Shown: one piece after another, positions 24,301 through 39,300 of the stretch | Position numbering within the stretch: the stretch's first letter is position 1 | How the letters are laid out: each line of letters opens with the position of its first letter | Origin: Ifrita kowaldi | Taxonomy: Eukaryota > Chordata > Aves > Passeriformes > Cinclosomatidae | Assembly: GCA_013398055.1 (NCBI GenBank) | Contig: VZRS01004053.1 | Coordinates: 334,315-398,314, forward strand | DNA: 64,000 nt | Direction: 5' to 3' | Position numbers and translations under genes: made by a program | The notes under the pieces: generated by a model | What the model saw: the letters and a program-made list of their open reading frames with translations, nothing else | The model's database searches: none | Told to the model about the DNA's origin: nothing

Positions 24301-27300
24301 TCAATGCATCAGAAAAAGTAAAATGTCCAGAGTCTGTTACACATCAGTGACATGCTCACTACCTGCATGGTGTTAAAAGAACAACTTTCCCAATATAATC
24401 TCAGCAGAACTACCAGCTAACCTTACCGTAGCACCAACTTCCTTCGCCTTGTCAATACATTCCATCGCCAACATGTGGTCAAGACCAGGATCCAAACCCA
24501 TTTCACTGACCACTGTAATACCAGCAGCTTCTACACTAAAAATAACAGAAATTCAGAGCCATCAGAATATTCACTATTACTGGCCTTTTATTCTGTAAAT
24601 CTGTCCAACAAAGGCCCAGTGAACCTCCCCCAACACAGTAAATTCTGGCCTCTGCCTGCAGCTTGTGGGAAAAAAGAAACAGAAGCAGATGATAAAACCT
24701 GGACAGTGACAACCGTCTAAGAGCCTTCTAACCTTTGTTCCTCTTACTTCTCTGCAACACCTAGATGCTGGTGGAAAAAGAAATTTCTACCAGCTACTCC
24801 GTATCCCACAATCTCCTGGACGGTGCTATAATGCAGGAAGGTAGTAATGCAGAGGGCAGCACAGAGCTAGTCATAACTACCCTTAAGAGCTCCTACATGG
24901 AAGAGAGATTAAAAGGCCTACTTCCCAAATTACAAGTATTTGGAGTTTTTTTCCTAATAGTTGCCTACAGTCCCAGAGGAGTTCACTTATCACCACAAAT
25001 TTATTTTATTTTCAAAATCAGTTTGTCTTTTGACAAATGAGAATTGCCCTTTCAAAATTTCTTTTTTCCTGAGAAAAAATTACCTCGGTAAGAATAGTAG
25101 GAGAGGCCCCCAAATATCCCTCACTTTCTGCAACACTGGTTCTCTACCTGTCTAGCTTTTTCTGTTTTATCTTTTGTAAAGACACAGCATGTACAATTCT
25201 CACTTCACTTGAATGCACTTCAGATTTTCTAGTAATGTGACTGAGAGGAACACCTAGATGAAGCTCCATGCTCAAAACAACTTCCAAGCATATAATAACT
25301 AAGACAACAGAAACATTAGAGTAGTTAGAGTTGTCATCAATTTGAAAATAATACAGTGGGCATATCCAAAAGAAGAGCATGAAGGAGGAGATTACTGAAA
25401 ATCCAATAAGCCAAGGGTAAGTTTTTATTTGGGGAAGGGAAAGGATGACAAACAAGCTTGCTGGTAGAGTGGGACAGCCCAACTACTCAGCTTGAAATCA
25501 GCCCAGCTCAAACATCTTAACAGGTGTGAGGGAAAAGGAAAAGGCACATTAACATCAAATATTTGGATGCAGGCAGAAAAATACATTCCATTATTTAGAG
25601 CATTAGTCTCACCAGGTGTGCACTCATTCCTCCACTCTGCCACATGCACCTTTGGGAAAGTTACTTGGTCCTCCGTCACAGAAAGGGAAGCAGAAGGAAT
25701 GCAGACAGCAGTAAGTCACAATAAGGTTGCAGGTGTAACAGACTGAAAAATATTCAGATAATGCACTAAAGAAGGAAGCAACACCAGGGAGATGCTACTT
25801 TCACACCTACCTCTCCTGAAGTTCTTTCATGGCTGGTGTTAAGTAGCTGGCTGTTACCAAGTTCACTTTGTTGTCAATACATTTCTTAGCAACAAAAGGA
25901 TGTGCTGAATAAGGCAGCAAACTACAAATGAAGGAGAATCATGCAACATCAAAATTCAACCAGTTACTTATCCTGTCACTGGAAAGATGCTCAAACGTTT
26001 TTTGAATGCCTACAGAAGAGCTCAAGTAATAGCTCGAAAACACAGTCATACCTGTCTTGCCCTGAGCAGCTTCATACCTATGAAAGTGAAACACTACCCT
26101 ATCAGGACAGCATTGTTGTATGCACTCAGAACAGGCCACTGAACAATAGGGGAGTCATTCTTGAGACAGCATCTTTTGTCACACTTCTCCGTAAACCACA
26201 AACCACTGACCTCTTTCCAAGGACCTCTTCTAAACAAGCATGCTAGAGGTTTAGAAGATGCAAAACTGCAAAACCATCCTCGAGAAAGTTTGCATTACAA
26301 AGATCTTGGTGAAGTACTTTGTGAAAAGCATGCTCTACAGGGAACAGAAACAACATTCATGACAGCCGTGGCAAAAGAAATAAAATGGCAAAGACTATGA
26401 AGTTCCTTCCCTGTATCAGTATCTGGAATGAGCTCTTTCTTTACAAGATATTCAGGAGAAAATATCAAGATGTCAGAATTTTGCCTGTCTTTGTGAACAT
26501 GCAAATCTGAACCCAGGGACACATATGCTTGTGGATGCAACTGGCACTTCACACTAACAAGGGAGTCCACTCAACTGGTGAACACTTCTGAAGAAGTCAA
26601 AACCCCTTTTAAAATTCTGATGCCCCGCTACATGAGAAGGGAGCAGCCAGTTACAACTACTTACATGTACAAATATGACCCCACTTCTTGGCCACTAAAA
26701 AAAAAGTTACTGTGTTGATTTAGGTCAATCAACAAGGAGAAAGAAGAAGCATGGCTTAGGGTTCAGCCTATCATGTTTTACACAGAATTCTGACCTGATC
26801 ACAAGGTTGTGTTTCTTCACCAAAGAGGACAGCTTTTCCTCATTCTTAAGGACATCCATATGAACTGGAGTAACATTTCTGTACTTTTTTGTCAGTTGTT
26901 CAAGTTGCTCCTTCATGACAGATACTGTTTTAAAAGTAAACCAATAAACTGTTACCTAAAGATGAAGCTAAGTCTAAAGCACACCCATGTACAATTGTGT
27001 TGTATTTCCCAAAGAGAAACAGTTGCATGCATGTTTTCCTTCACTCACAGTTGAGGAAAAATCAGGCATTTAGTAAACAAACGTGTTCAGGAAAACTTAC
27101 TTGATCCCTCATTCCACATAGCTATGCATTTATAGATAAATCTGGTTTAAAAAGAAATATTTCAAAACTTTCTTTCAATACACTTTAACAGAATTCCTAT
27201 CTACAGTTAAGAACAGCTTAATAGCTTAAATCAAAACCAATTCACATCAACCACCATTTTTAACATGACAGTGACAGAAACATTAAGCTTTAGCTTAGGT

Positions 27301-30300
27301 CAAGTGTAAGTAAAAGGCCCAGATTCAAACAGACTAGTTTTAATATTTACCTATGGCTTAGTCCTACCAATCTCAAATATGATATTATAACTAAAAGGGA
27401 TAAACCCAGTCTCTGCCTGCTTTCACTTCACTACCACTGTAAAGAAAACAGGACTGAAAAAGATCCATGATAACACAACCAGTATTTGCCACCTCTGACT
27501 GGCTTCCTGTCCCAGCTCACCATGCTGCCAGCACAAGCCAGAGAGAACAAAAAAGGAGTGGCCAAAGAAGACAGCAGGTGGGGCACAGGCTTCTGGGGAA
27601 CTAAAAGCCATCTGGACTTACCATTATAAGGAAAGCAGAACTGAAAAAGAGAACCACAGTAATACAACCAGTATTTGCTACATCTGACTAATTTCCTTTC
27701 CCAGCTCACCATGCTGCCAGCACAAACTAGAGAACACAGCCAGGAAAAAGGAATGGTCAAAGAAGGCAGCAGGTGGGGCACAAGCTTATGGAGAATTAAA
27801 AGCATCTGTGCCTCTAAGTTAGGGCCTTATTTCCTTATGGCCTTTCCACAATCAGTGGGAAATAAACATTATCAGAGGGTGATTCTCTATACCCTACTAA
27901 TCAAAGTGTATTGAGGGAAAGGGGCTAGGCAAAATCATCTACAAATTCAAACTAAAAAAAGTTGATTACATTAAAGTTTCCCAATTAAAATTTTCATCAT
28001 TTGGATTTAAAGTGGTGTAGCCTAAAAGTAGGAAACCAAAGATGGCACTGTGTTTTGTGTTTTCACACACATTTTGTGTTTTCTGCACCTACTTGCCTGC
28101 TGTCAAATATTAAACAAGTAATATCTTCGTGTCTCTCCCCTTCCGTGCTATTTGTGTGTGTGTGCTGTAGAAACTGCATGTTTTTAAGCTACCCAGATAA
28201 GAGGCAATGTTTGCTCAGTGCTTGGCAAAACAGATCTTCCAGTTCACCTGGTTTCCCTTCCTGCCACTGCACTGCAGGGAGTGGATGCAACCTCTGTAGT
28301 GATGAGGGGATGGGCACTGCACATTGTTGTAATCCTCCTCTCTTCACCACTCCAGGCAGTGCTCACAACAAGGGTGCAGCTTTCCTAGATTTCCCCTCTT
28401 CTTCATAGTAAATCTTTTTCCAGGGGTTAAAAATACTATGGTTATTGCCATGAAGGGTAGCAAAAGCAGCCAAGTATGAAAGTAGCATGAAGAAAAAAGA
28501 AAAAAAATCAAAGCAATAACAACAATCAACAGCAATAAAACTGTAAGTTCTAAGGGAAACCACCTCCCACAATGTATCTTTCAGGCAATACAGCCTGAGT
28601 TTTAAATCTGAAGTCACAGAATCAGGGTAAAGTCATCACTAAGGGTACAGAAAAGGATTACTGAGATGCCCAGCCTGAAATATGCTACAGGTAAAACCAA
28701 ACAAGAGGAATAAACAAATAAGCATTTAGTGCTTATGGGAGAATCAGGGTCTGAAGTTTTATTACCATGACACTGGTTATAAGAACACCAGCTACTTCAC
28801 TCATACAGATGTCTATAAAAACATTTTCAGGTTTTTGCTGTGTGAGGCTGAAAACACAGCCAAACACCAACAAACTGACTGACTATGTACAAAACCAATC
28901 CCCAGCCCAAAGCAGGTTAGAAGAAAAAATACTTCTAATTTCCCTACAGGTTACACATGCAAACAGTTAACTTTTAACATGGCTATGTCCTTTTCAAATC
29001 AATTGTATAAATTCAAAATGCTCACAAAGCTTTAAAATCCTTTTCTGCTGTGCATAATAACAAAGATTTCCTTTACCTGTTCTCAGAACCACATCCATTT
29101 ATTATTTATGAGAAAGGTTCTGCCACAGACATAATATTGAAATGAAAACAAACAAATTCTTACATACCAACTGTGATGTCAATGTTGGAATCTCTAGTGA
29201 GATATTCAAGCACAGGGCCAGAAACATAGCCAGATCCGAGCAATAAAACCCTCTTCTCCTCACCCATCTTCAGTGACTGAGCCTGTTCCCTAGAAGGTGT
29301 TACAGGCAAAATTAAAAATGACACAGAAAGAAAATGTAAGCTGCCAAGGTAAACAGAAGAAGTATTATTTTAGTAAGTCTACAAACCAAGAGCTCTGTTC
29401 AGACCAAGAGTCAAGTTCCTAGCTATCTGATCCAGGACTGTCTAGCACTGCTTCCGTTCTTCTGCTGCATAATTTCTAGTTTCTTTCCTCTAACATAAAC
29501 ATGACCAAATCTATTGACACTCCCACTGCTTCTCCAATTGCTTCTAGCTGTTCATCAAAACTTTCCTCAGTTGTACTTTTCCCAATGGCCAAATTACGGT
29601 AAACTGACCACTTGAAGACTATCAATGTCATGTCAGGCTGTCAGAAAGGGATTCCAGGCTCTGCCTTGCTCCCTTTCCATCACAGGAAATTGTTAAAGTA
29701 TACAAAATCATGCCGGTAAGAGCGTATTTTGTGTAAATTATACCAGGTTCCTATTAGTCCATCACAGGAACGTGATAGTCAATAAAAGTCAAATAAAAGT
29801 TAATGCCCAACTAAGAAATCATCATTGCAGACAAGGACTCAGATTTGAAAACCATCCCAGAATGTTTCAACCCAACTACTACTACTCTCATAAATAAATT
29901 TAAGTAGATCTCCTGTTGACTTTCAACATAAAATGTATTCACATCAGATTCTGCATTTCTTTCTGTCAACCAGAATAATGCACTCAACAGTTGTTTAAAT
30001 ATGCTCTCAGGAATGCATAAATTATAGTATGAATGCACATTTTGATTGTTTATAATTCCTTTTCCTTTTAGCTTAAATGTACATTAAGTTGTAAAATCAG
30101 GATTGTGAAACTGTCTAACATATGATGACTACATAGATAAAAACTATTTAGTAAATAAAAGAAATTCTTGGAGCACTTCTTATTTTTGAAGAAAGGTGTT
30201 CACTACCCTACTGATTAATCTAATTAATGGAGAATGAAGTTTGCCTTTACTTATTCCATACCCAGAAAATAAATTTCAATAAATAGATAGGACTTTCAAA

Positions 30301-33300
30301 GATACACTCTCATGGGAATCTTCATAAGCATATAAGCAAGATCCTAGTTTCCCCTTTGTCCACTACAAGTTTATACCAGCATTGCAGATTATGCCTCAGA
30401 AAGAATCCTGACCTCTAGCTAATAAGCTCATGTCCACTCTGCTGAAACCTGCTGACCTTAGAAGAGGACCAACCATATGCCTACTAAATAATATTTGGTT
30501 CAGATGTTTTTGAGTCTTCTCATGGCCTCCAAAAGTCAATGTTGTGTTTTTTCATTTCAAAAATTGCCCTAACAATGATAGACGATGTTGAAGCTTCCCA
30601 GGGCAGTCCCTAACAGCAAGACAAGAGCACTATTGCCCAACCTAAAGCATGGCAGGAAGTATCTGAGTACATTTAGGGGCACAAGGCCCCAAACAATAGC
30701 ACTGAAAGACTACTCTGAGTGAAGAGAGTTAAATCAATACCAAATACATCTGTATCATCTGCCTGAAGCACATTACAGCCTACTGTATCAGTACTGTAAA
30801 GCTTGAATTAAATCTCAAAAATTTCAGATGTTCCATCCTCCTTTCCTCCTACTTCAGAGACTTTTTAAAAAGCCATTCTTTTCAGATCATTAAATCTGAA
30901 TTGTATGTATCAATGTATCAACCCTCTAATCTAAATTATTACTATAGATTACTGTAAATTTTGACTTTCATAAAAATTTTACTGATCTGAGTTTTTAAAA
31001 AACTTAAATCATGATTTAATACATTCACAGAAAGTCTCCTAAGCCCATCATATCCTTTCATATAGCAAACTCAAGGACTTTCCTCCTCCTCCTATCAATT
31101 CTAATAGAACACCTTCCACAGCTGTACCTTTATGGGCAGGGGAAGAGAAGAATTCCTCTGCGTGCTTTAGGGAGCAGAAGAGGTAGGGAGCTTGGACTGT
31201 TGATGAAGGGGAGATTCCTATATGAAAGCAAGCTGGATTTTGCAGTCCAACTTGTCATATTTACTAAAAACTTTTCTAGTGTCTAGAATGAAGTCACACT
31301 TGAATCAAACACAGCATGTTCACTCTAGGACAGGCAAAAACACGAGGTGCCAAATGGCCCATCAAATATGGAAACAGAATTTACACAGCTCCAGATTATG
31401 CCTATTCTCTATAAATGGTTTAAGTAATTCAGTTACGTTAATCTATGTACAAATAACATCTACATTGTTAATGTGACGTGCCTTTGCAGCTGTGGGTGAG
31501 AAACTAGTAGCAGCCAAGAAGCCAGCAAGGGTGAAAAGATGTAAATGAGTTTGTTTGGTAAATCTAATGGCACCCAAGACAGTTCAGCTCATACAGTCCG
31601 GCTGTCCTGTGTCTGAAGTACTCACGGACTTGAAGGACTATTAGCAATTAGCCTAAACAGAACCCTCAGAAACTAAACTGGACACCACATAATACTTTGT
31701 TAGAGTGAAAACAAGCCACATAATTCCTAGAGGCTCTCAACGAGAGCTAAACCATCTCTAGCTAAACCATCACACCCTAAGCAGTAAAACCCTGCTTTCA
31801 TTTGCATCACCTCTGAAGTTGGCAAAATAAAGGAGGGTATTGTTAGCAGGTTCTGCTTTTCTGACAGCTAAGTGAACAATACCAATGGACAAATGAATAT
31901 CACATGCAACACACAGATCTGCAGAAATATCAAAAATCTACCCACAAAAACACCTTTGGGAATGAAGTCCCCAGATTCTCATGATAGTTCACATAAGACC
32001 ATGCAAGTGATTATAGAGGAAGCTAAAAAAAAAAAATCAGATCATCGCACTGTGTAAGGAATAAAAAAATTTGTTACTGAGATGGCCTCTTGAGGGGGTC
32101 TATCAAAGAGCACAGAACAAAAATCACTATGAGCTGGAGCCTCTGAGAAGCAAATAGCACATTACTTAGCTTGGAATATGCACCTATAGTTCATCATGCA
32201 CAAGTTCATAACCAGAAGTCCCAAAGTTCCCAAAGGAAATTGGAGGGGTTTGAGATGCTGAAGTCAACCAACTATGCTTTTAGTGCATAGTCTATGCGGT
32301 GCTTATGGTCAGACCAATTTAAATTTTTATATGATGTACAGTGTCACTGACTATGAACATGAACCCACTTACTGTGAAATTAACATTTTGCATACGTAAA
32401 CTACAGATATTTGTGAATAGTAAGAGGCAAGGAGAAGGGAAAGGATCTCCAGGTTATTTATACTTTTGTAAGCTTAGTTCACTCAAGGCTACCACTGGCA
32501 CATAACTGCTGTGACAGGGTGTGGATGAAGTGGTAGCTGAAGCTGTAGGTACACGAATATAACAAAAAGTCTGAGAGTCTCAGAGTCTCCCCAATACATC
32601 CAGTCACAGAACAATGCTACCCAGCACAGCACTTGAGCCATACAAGACGTAACTAGATTCAAGGTATATTCAAGAGCCTTTGCTTTCAGTTATTCCTTTC
32701 AAATGACTGTCTATTACATCCATTTCAAAAGGGCAAGGAGTAACAGAGTAATACTAGCATGTGGCTGTTTTCTGCCTCTGGTAAAACAGTTTTCATAATG
32801 CAAGAAAGAGAAAAATGACCACTTTCTCAACTTCAATATAAGTTACTAACAACACATGTTAACGATTTAGGCAATGTGCATGAAGAAATAAGGAGATCAC
32901 CAAGCTAGAAGACACTTAGACACAGTGAAATATAGATGCATTCCAGCAAGACACAACAATGAATGAATGCAAAAGGGGAGACAGAATGCAGACAAGGTGG
33001 CTTTTTAAATCCTGAACCAAATAAACTTTAAGAACCTATATTACCTGCTCTCTCTCAGTTTCTGGATATATTGATACTTAGGTGTCAGTGAGCCATTGGA
33101 TGCAATCACTGCCTGGAAATATATGAAACAAATTTTGAGGGCTTTATGTATCTGTATGTTTCAAAGCAGGCAAGACGAGTGCCAAACTGCAAAACTTACA
33201 TCTCGAACAACAGGTGAGTAATTCTGTTTTTCAAGAGGTTCTGAGCCTTCTGATAACAGCTGTGGAGACAAGTTATTTCAAATCAGGTCATTTTATTACC

Positions 33301-36300
33301 AAATATTCTTCAAAGTAAAATGTTAAGATTTTAAATAACATTTTAACACATGCAACAATGCCAATATCTTGCACATTTGAAATACTTCTGGCCGCAACCA
33401 GCATCACTTGACTTTTAGGAAAATACAGGCATTCAAACAGCAGTCTGACTGTGAGGGATTGTTGAGTGCCCAAGAAAATCAGATGTATACATCAACTGCA
33501 GCGTCCAGAAGCAATGAACTACCTACCAGAGCCTGTTTCCTGCCTACAGAAAGTGTTCTTGACAAATCCCTAAGACATCCAGGTCACTCATGTCTCATTC
33601 ACGTGTTGCCTTTTCAAAGGATTGCCTCAAGACTTCAAAAGCTTTTTTTATTTTTTTTGAAGTACAAAGTCAGTTATGTTCTACAGCAGATTCCTTTTGA
33701 ACGTATACAGGAGACCAGAAAAGCAATAAACAAGCAGACCAAATTCTGAGCTTTTTACCTCCTTGTCAGATACAAAAGACCTTACCATCTCTTCAATATA
33801 AGGGAAAAGCATATCCCCAAAATACTCTGTTGCTTCTATAGGAAGCTGAGCTGGCAGATTGTCAATGGAACACATCAGAATCCCTGAGCCTTCAACACTG
33901 AAAGAGAGAAAACAGCTCTTCTCAACTACTTCTTAGTACCTGAAAGACAGCACCTTTCAGAAGTGTTTTAAATGCATGATTTTTTCAATATAATGTTTCA
34001 CTCTACAAGTAACAATGGAAAACAATAAAAAGTAAGGGCTCTCCCACCTGTCATGAGTAATATGCTGGTCAGCATCATACATACAAAATGGGTTGTCAAT
34101 TGTTGTACACTCAGTCATAAATTCTATAGATCCTCCAGTATCTGCTGAAATGTCACATATTGCCAGAAGTCTAAAGCAATTAAAATAAAAAGACAATGGA
34201 ATAGAGCATTATACAAATTACTAAGAAACACAGGTATAAAAGGTCACAAGTGAACAGGAAATAAAAGAAATGTGAGAAGATCTATCCAACTTGTAGCCTC
34301 CTTCATCTCAGCCCGTTTAGAAGTGAACAAAACACAAACAATGGTATCCAGAAATATAATGGAAATTTGGTGCTAGGTTGGCATTCATATCAACAGCACC
34401 CAACTTCATGGAGAGAAAGACTGACAGAATCCATTCACCCATGGTCTTTTTTCTCCATGCCATGTATTGCCAGCACCTCCCATTCATTTTCCATCTGCCA
34501 ATTCCCCCAAGCTGTGCCTGGGCAGTCCTGCATGAAACTAACTTCCCCATCATAAAGGGAAGCCTAAAGAAGTAACTGCCTCCTACCAGTTCAGTGATAG
34601 CAGGTGCAGGTGGAGCATTCATTAGCCTAATGCACAACTTCTGGCTCCACTGAAGGTTAACTCTTCAATTCTTTATTTGCCATGTGAGAGAAAGAAAGGT
34701 GTCAAGAGCTGGCAGAGAAGAGACCTGATTCCGCACCAGGATATATTTTCATGTCCTCCCCAAGTCTATGACAGGGCTATTACAGAAGGTGTGGCTCCCA
34801 CCCACACTGAGAGGAGACTAACCCTGGATTTGCACCCCACATTCTATCCTTAAAATTTTTCAGGGTTGTGGAAGCATTTCCACTACCTGCTGCAGGAAAT
34901 AAGAGGTGCTAAGGAACAGTTATTGAACTTGTACAAGCCAAATGACAGGGTAGGAAGAACTTTCCCTAAAACTCTGCTCAGGCATAGAAACTTCTACCAA
35001 TACTGCTGCTGTAGGCACATTCCCAGATATCACACTTTTGTTTGTATTGGATTCTGTATGAAGATCAGTGGCAGAACTACCTCTGCAGAAAGACAACTGA
35101 TACTTGTCAATTATTTGTACTATGATGTTTTCAAAAACTACAAACTGTGAAAACAAAACTGCAAAGCACAAAAGAACAAGAGTAAAATCAATGGGGCACT
35201 ATAAAACATGCAAGAGGAACAACGTAAAAGAAACAGAATCATTTAGTAGATACTGTGGTGAAACTGCCTAACATTACACGTTAATCATGGTGCTGCAAAA
35301 TCGTTACAAGTGAAATGAGGTGTCTTACTTGTGGGGTAATTCAGGACAGCCATCCATTGCACCAGCAGCAGATTTAACTGGCACCAGCAGCTTCTGAGTG
35401 TCCTGCCGGCTCAGCAAGCGAGGAGTATTCTGTTCCCAGTATATGCCATTAATTAAACAAGTTGTGTAGGGTGCAACCTGCAAAGAAAGTTACAGATGCC
35501 TGATGTTCTCACCTAGAACTTTCAGAAGCTGAAAGGACCTGGTCTAGCATTTTAAGTTAATGCTCTCTCAAATGAATATGCAGAAGTGTAGTAACTACAA
35601 ATGCTCTGTGGAAAACCTTTCATAAAAGAACAGAAGAGATGCTCACATCAATGTGAAAGCGAGAAATGTAATTTTCTGGATGTTTATCATAGTCTACTGG
35701 ATCATACAGTCCATCACGTTTCCTTACAAGATGATGGTGACGACTTAACACTGTTCCATAGACTTTCCTGAGGTCTGAAGTTCAAAAAAAAAAAAAAAAA
35801 AAATTATGCCTTGTACTTTGACAAAAAGGGTTCCAGTGTTTTCAATCACTATTGTCACTGCATACCTCCAGATCTGGAAACTTCCTTTAACTCATGTGGT
35901 TCCACAAACTCACATGGGAGAGCACTGAACATTTCTTGAGCACCCTGAAACCATGAAGTAGGATTTAGAATAAGTAGACCATAAATGTAATGTAACATTG
36001 CTCATTTGGTGTTTGAAAACAAATATAAAAATGTCACAAACTATCTGACAGCCCTGCCAGAGAACATCTTCAGAGATGTACACACTGTTTCACACAAACC
36101 CCTGCTTACTAAGATGTCTGGGCATTATGTGCAAGGAATTTACATCATTCCCCACTACTGCAGAATGCCTAAACCACAATCTAATGCCTGGTTGTTATTT
36201 CTAATGGCTGAGCTGGGAAGCCTCAACTCAGCCACAACAGAAGGTTTTGCTGCCACTTTGAGGAGCAGTTTCTCTTTAGGAAAGATCCCTGAAGCCACTC

Positions 36301-39300
36301 CTCATCAACCAGGCTGTTCTAAAGGTGAAGAACTACAAGATTACGTCCCCAATGAGCTGTGATCACAACCGAAAGCTTTTCAGACACACCATCCTTTTGG
36401 CTGGAAAGAACATATTTATGCAGGCAATGATTTCACTTTATAGCTGGAGCCTTGTTAACTGCTATCTTTGTTGCCTAAACCAGGGGTAAGCCTTTTCCAT
36501 GTGTCACAGAAAATAGCCCTGAAGTCCACTACTTGTAAGCCAAGTAAATGCTGTACAGATATAAAAACTCAGCAAGTGTTGGAAAAAAATATTCTTTCCC
36601 CCATACTTTAATGGAGTGATTTAACATACGTTGTGAGCACAGGGTCAAGAGTGGGGAGAGAGGGGGCAGAAATCATGCATGTTGGAAAAGAGACAGGAGC
36701 AGTAAGATTTAATCCATGTTTCATGACAAGAAGTTACCATGTCAGCCTTGGCAGGCATGATCTCATATTAAACATTTTAGTTTATGGTACTTAAAAAATA
36801 GTTACTGGCAAAGGAAAATATGAAGTCCAAGCAAACAAAATGAACCCATCAACCCATTTAACCCGATACAGATCAAATGCCAAGAATTTCTATTAACAAT
36901 AATATAGCATTTAATCTTGAAGACAAGTCTTACCTTAGAAACATTACCAGTGCCTGTAAACACAAATGTTAAGGGCCCCACTGACTTTGGCATCAGTCCC
37001 AGTGAAATTTCATACCCGGCATCCCGTACTGCCTGCACAGCCTGACTGCTATTCCTGTAGTTATGTGCCATCCCAATGTGCTGAAATCAAAGGCACAGAA
37101 CCATCAACATATTTTCCATATTCAAATACAGATAATTCGCAGATGCCAAAATGTTATTTAGCTAAAGAAAAATACATACACACATACTCTTACCATGAAA
37201 GGAGTGTGATGACCCAGGGCTAAAAATCGTAAACCCAACCCATGCAGAATGTTGATCATTCCTGTTGTTAAACAAAAAAAGAAAATCGGACCATCAGTCT
37301 TAACTACAAATATGTACAGTTAGAAACTGCAAAGACAGACTGAAGCCTCAAATCATCCCGGATATTTTTCCCATGTTTTTATATTAATACTTTACTTCTA
37401 AAGAAAGTCTACATAAAACCAGAGAAGGAGAAATTTTATTGCAGTCCATGACCTTAAACTTGCTCTTGGCCCATTATGCATTTAAGCACTATTTAATATT
37501 CAGATATCTTTTTGTGAGGTGTATCCACATCACCAGATTCCAAAGAAGGAAATAGAAGAGTCTCCTGAAGAAACAGCATTGAAGCTCAGTAGAAAGAAAT
37601 GAGAGCCATGCCTCACAAAAAAAGAGATTTAATGCATAACAGTAACAAACAGATGTTGTTCAAGCTCTCGGGACGGACAGCAGCCCTTTTTTTTATCAAA
37701 AGCCTAATCATTTGATCTCTTGATCTTTAGTCTGCTCCAGATTAGTTCAATGGACAAACAGGACTTCAAGATGACAACAAAAAATATTAGATTTGTCAGG
37801 AATCCACATGACTATTTGACATGCCATCTCATGAAAGTAGGAGGCACAAACCGGAATGGAAAAAGGCTGTTAAAAGCAAGAATTAAAAATGCAGTTAAAA
37901 ACATATCACAAGCCTCAACTTTCAGGAAGCACAGACAACCAGAAGTATTACAGGAAGTCACTTGTTGCAAGCCTGCCTTTACTTTATACACTATACCTGC
38001 TACACCAGCCCACTTTCCAAAGGCCACAACTCGCATTCCTTTATGATCAACCATTTTTTCATAGTCAAACAGTCGAATTTCCTGAAAATACATAGCAAAC
38101 TGAGTATTAAAATTTCCAGTGAATGCAGTCTGTGGCACGTTGTTCTCCCAGGAGCTACCTTTTCACATGCCTTTGTCATTCTTCATGATAGAGTCTGATG
38201 GGTAAGATAAGATAGGCAAATATATCGTAACAGGAGTTAAGTATAAAAATAAAAACATAACAGTTGCACTGAATTCTTGTTTTGAAGAGTCTCTGCACTG
38301 CCCATGCCCTCTTTGCACAGAGCTCCCCAGCATGCCACTCCAGCTTCTGCAGGCCCATTCACATCCTCTGCCAAGAGGCTGCTCATTTCTGAGTGCCTTC
38401 CTCTGAAATGGCCAATATGTACTCCAGCTTAGTAACTTTCCAACAATTCTTCATGCACAGAGAGAAAGAGCCTTTCTTGAGCACAGCATGCTCACAACTC
38501 ATCTGCCTTACACACACAAAGAGAGTAACACTGCAAACACAAGATCCTCTAGGCAAGAAATACTCAGTTACAGGAAAGAGTACTGGAAACTGTCCTCATC
38601 AGCCATCTACAAGTACGTGTGCTGGAAGTAACCACACTAGGCAGCAAGCTTTTGATCGCACTTAAGCATTCAGTTTCCACCCCATGTTAACTGACAATGG
38701 CCTTCAATATGACACAATTTACCTGTCTTAAAATCTCATCCAAAAGGGGCATGTTTGCCTCTTGGGCTTTAATAGTGTGAGAGAAGAAGGCATAGTTCTT
38801 TTTGGGGATTAATTTGTCCTCCGGAGGTCTCTTCACGCCTATTATCAGAGAAGCCTCAGAAATATCTTCTTGAATAATGGCACCTGCTTTGATGTACTCC
38901 TATGAGACAGAAAAATCAAAGAAAATTTCTCTGTATTTTTTCACATTCAGATCTCAGCATATTAGTAACTAGAACAGAGGAAAAACAAATAATTCTACCA
39001 AGCAGAAACAAGTCACTGCATGTGATACATTCACAAAATTCTTTGATAAAAAGCTATCAAGTATTAAATTGAATTACCATGCTATTATCCTATTACATGA
39101 GGCCAAATTATAATTATGTGTCAGTAAAATACTTCATCCTAAATTTACAGACTACAAAAAGGATATTTTACTAAATTTAAAGTATCCTGTAGTATTGCAA
39201 TAATGAACAGTCCTTTGTAAGGTGTTCAAATACTCGGAAAGAAGTTCAGAGAAATATGAAAAATTCAAAAATATGAAGACTGATGACATGTGATTTTATA

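Noticed and set aside
27431..27805. 124-codon minus-strand frame as a gene
   Set aside because: It covers a diverged tandem duplication in an intron with no family resemblance; kept only as a finding about the repeat.
28001..28408. 135-codon open frame
   Set aside because: Intronic (AASS intron 13), on the opposite strand, rich in Cys/Ser from pyrimidine-rich DNA; no recognisable domain.
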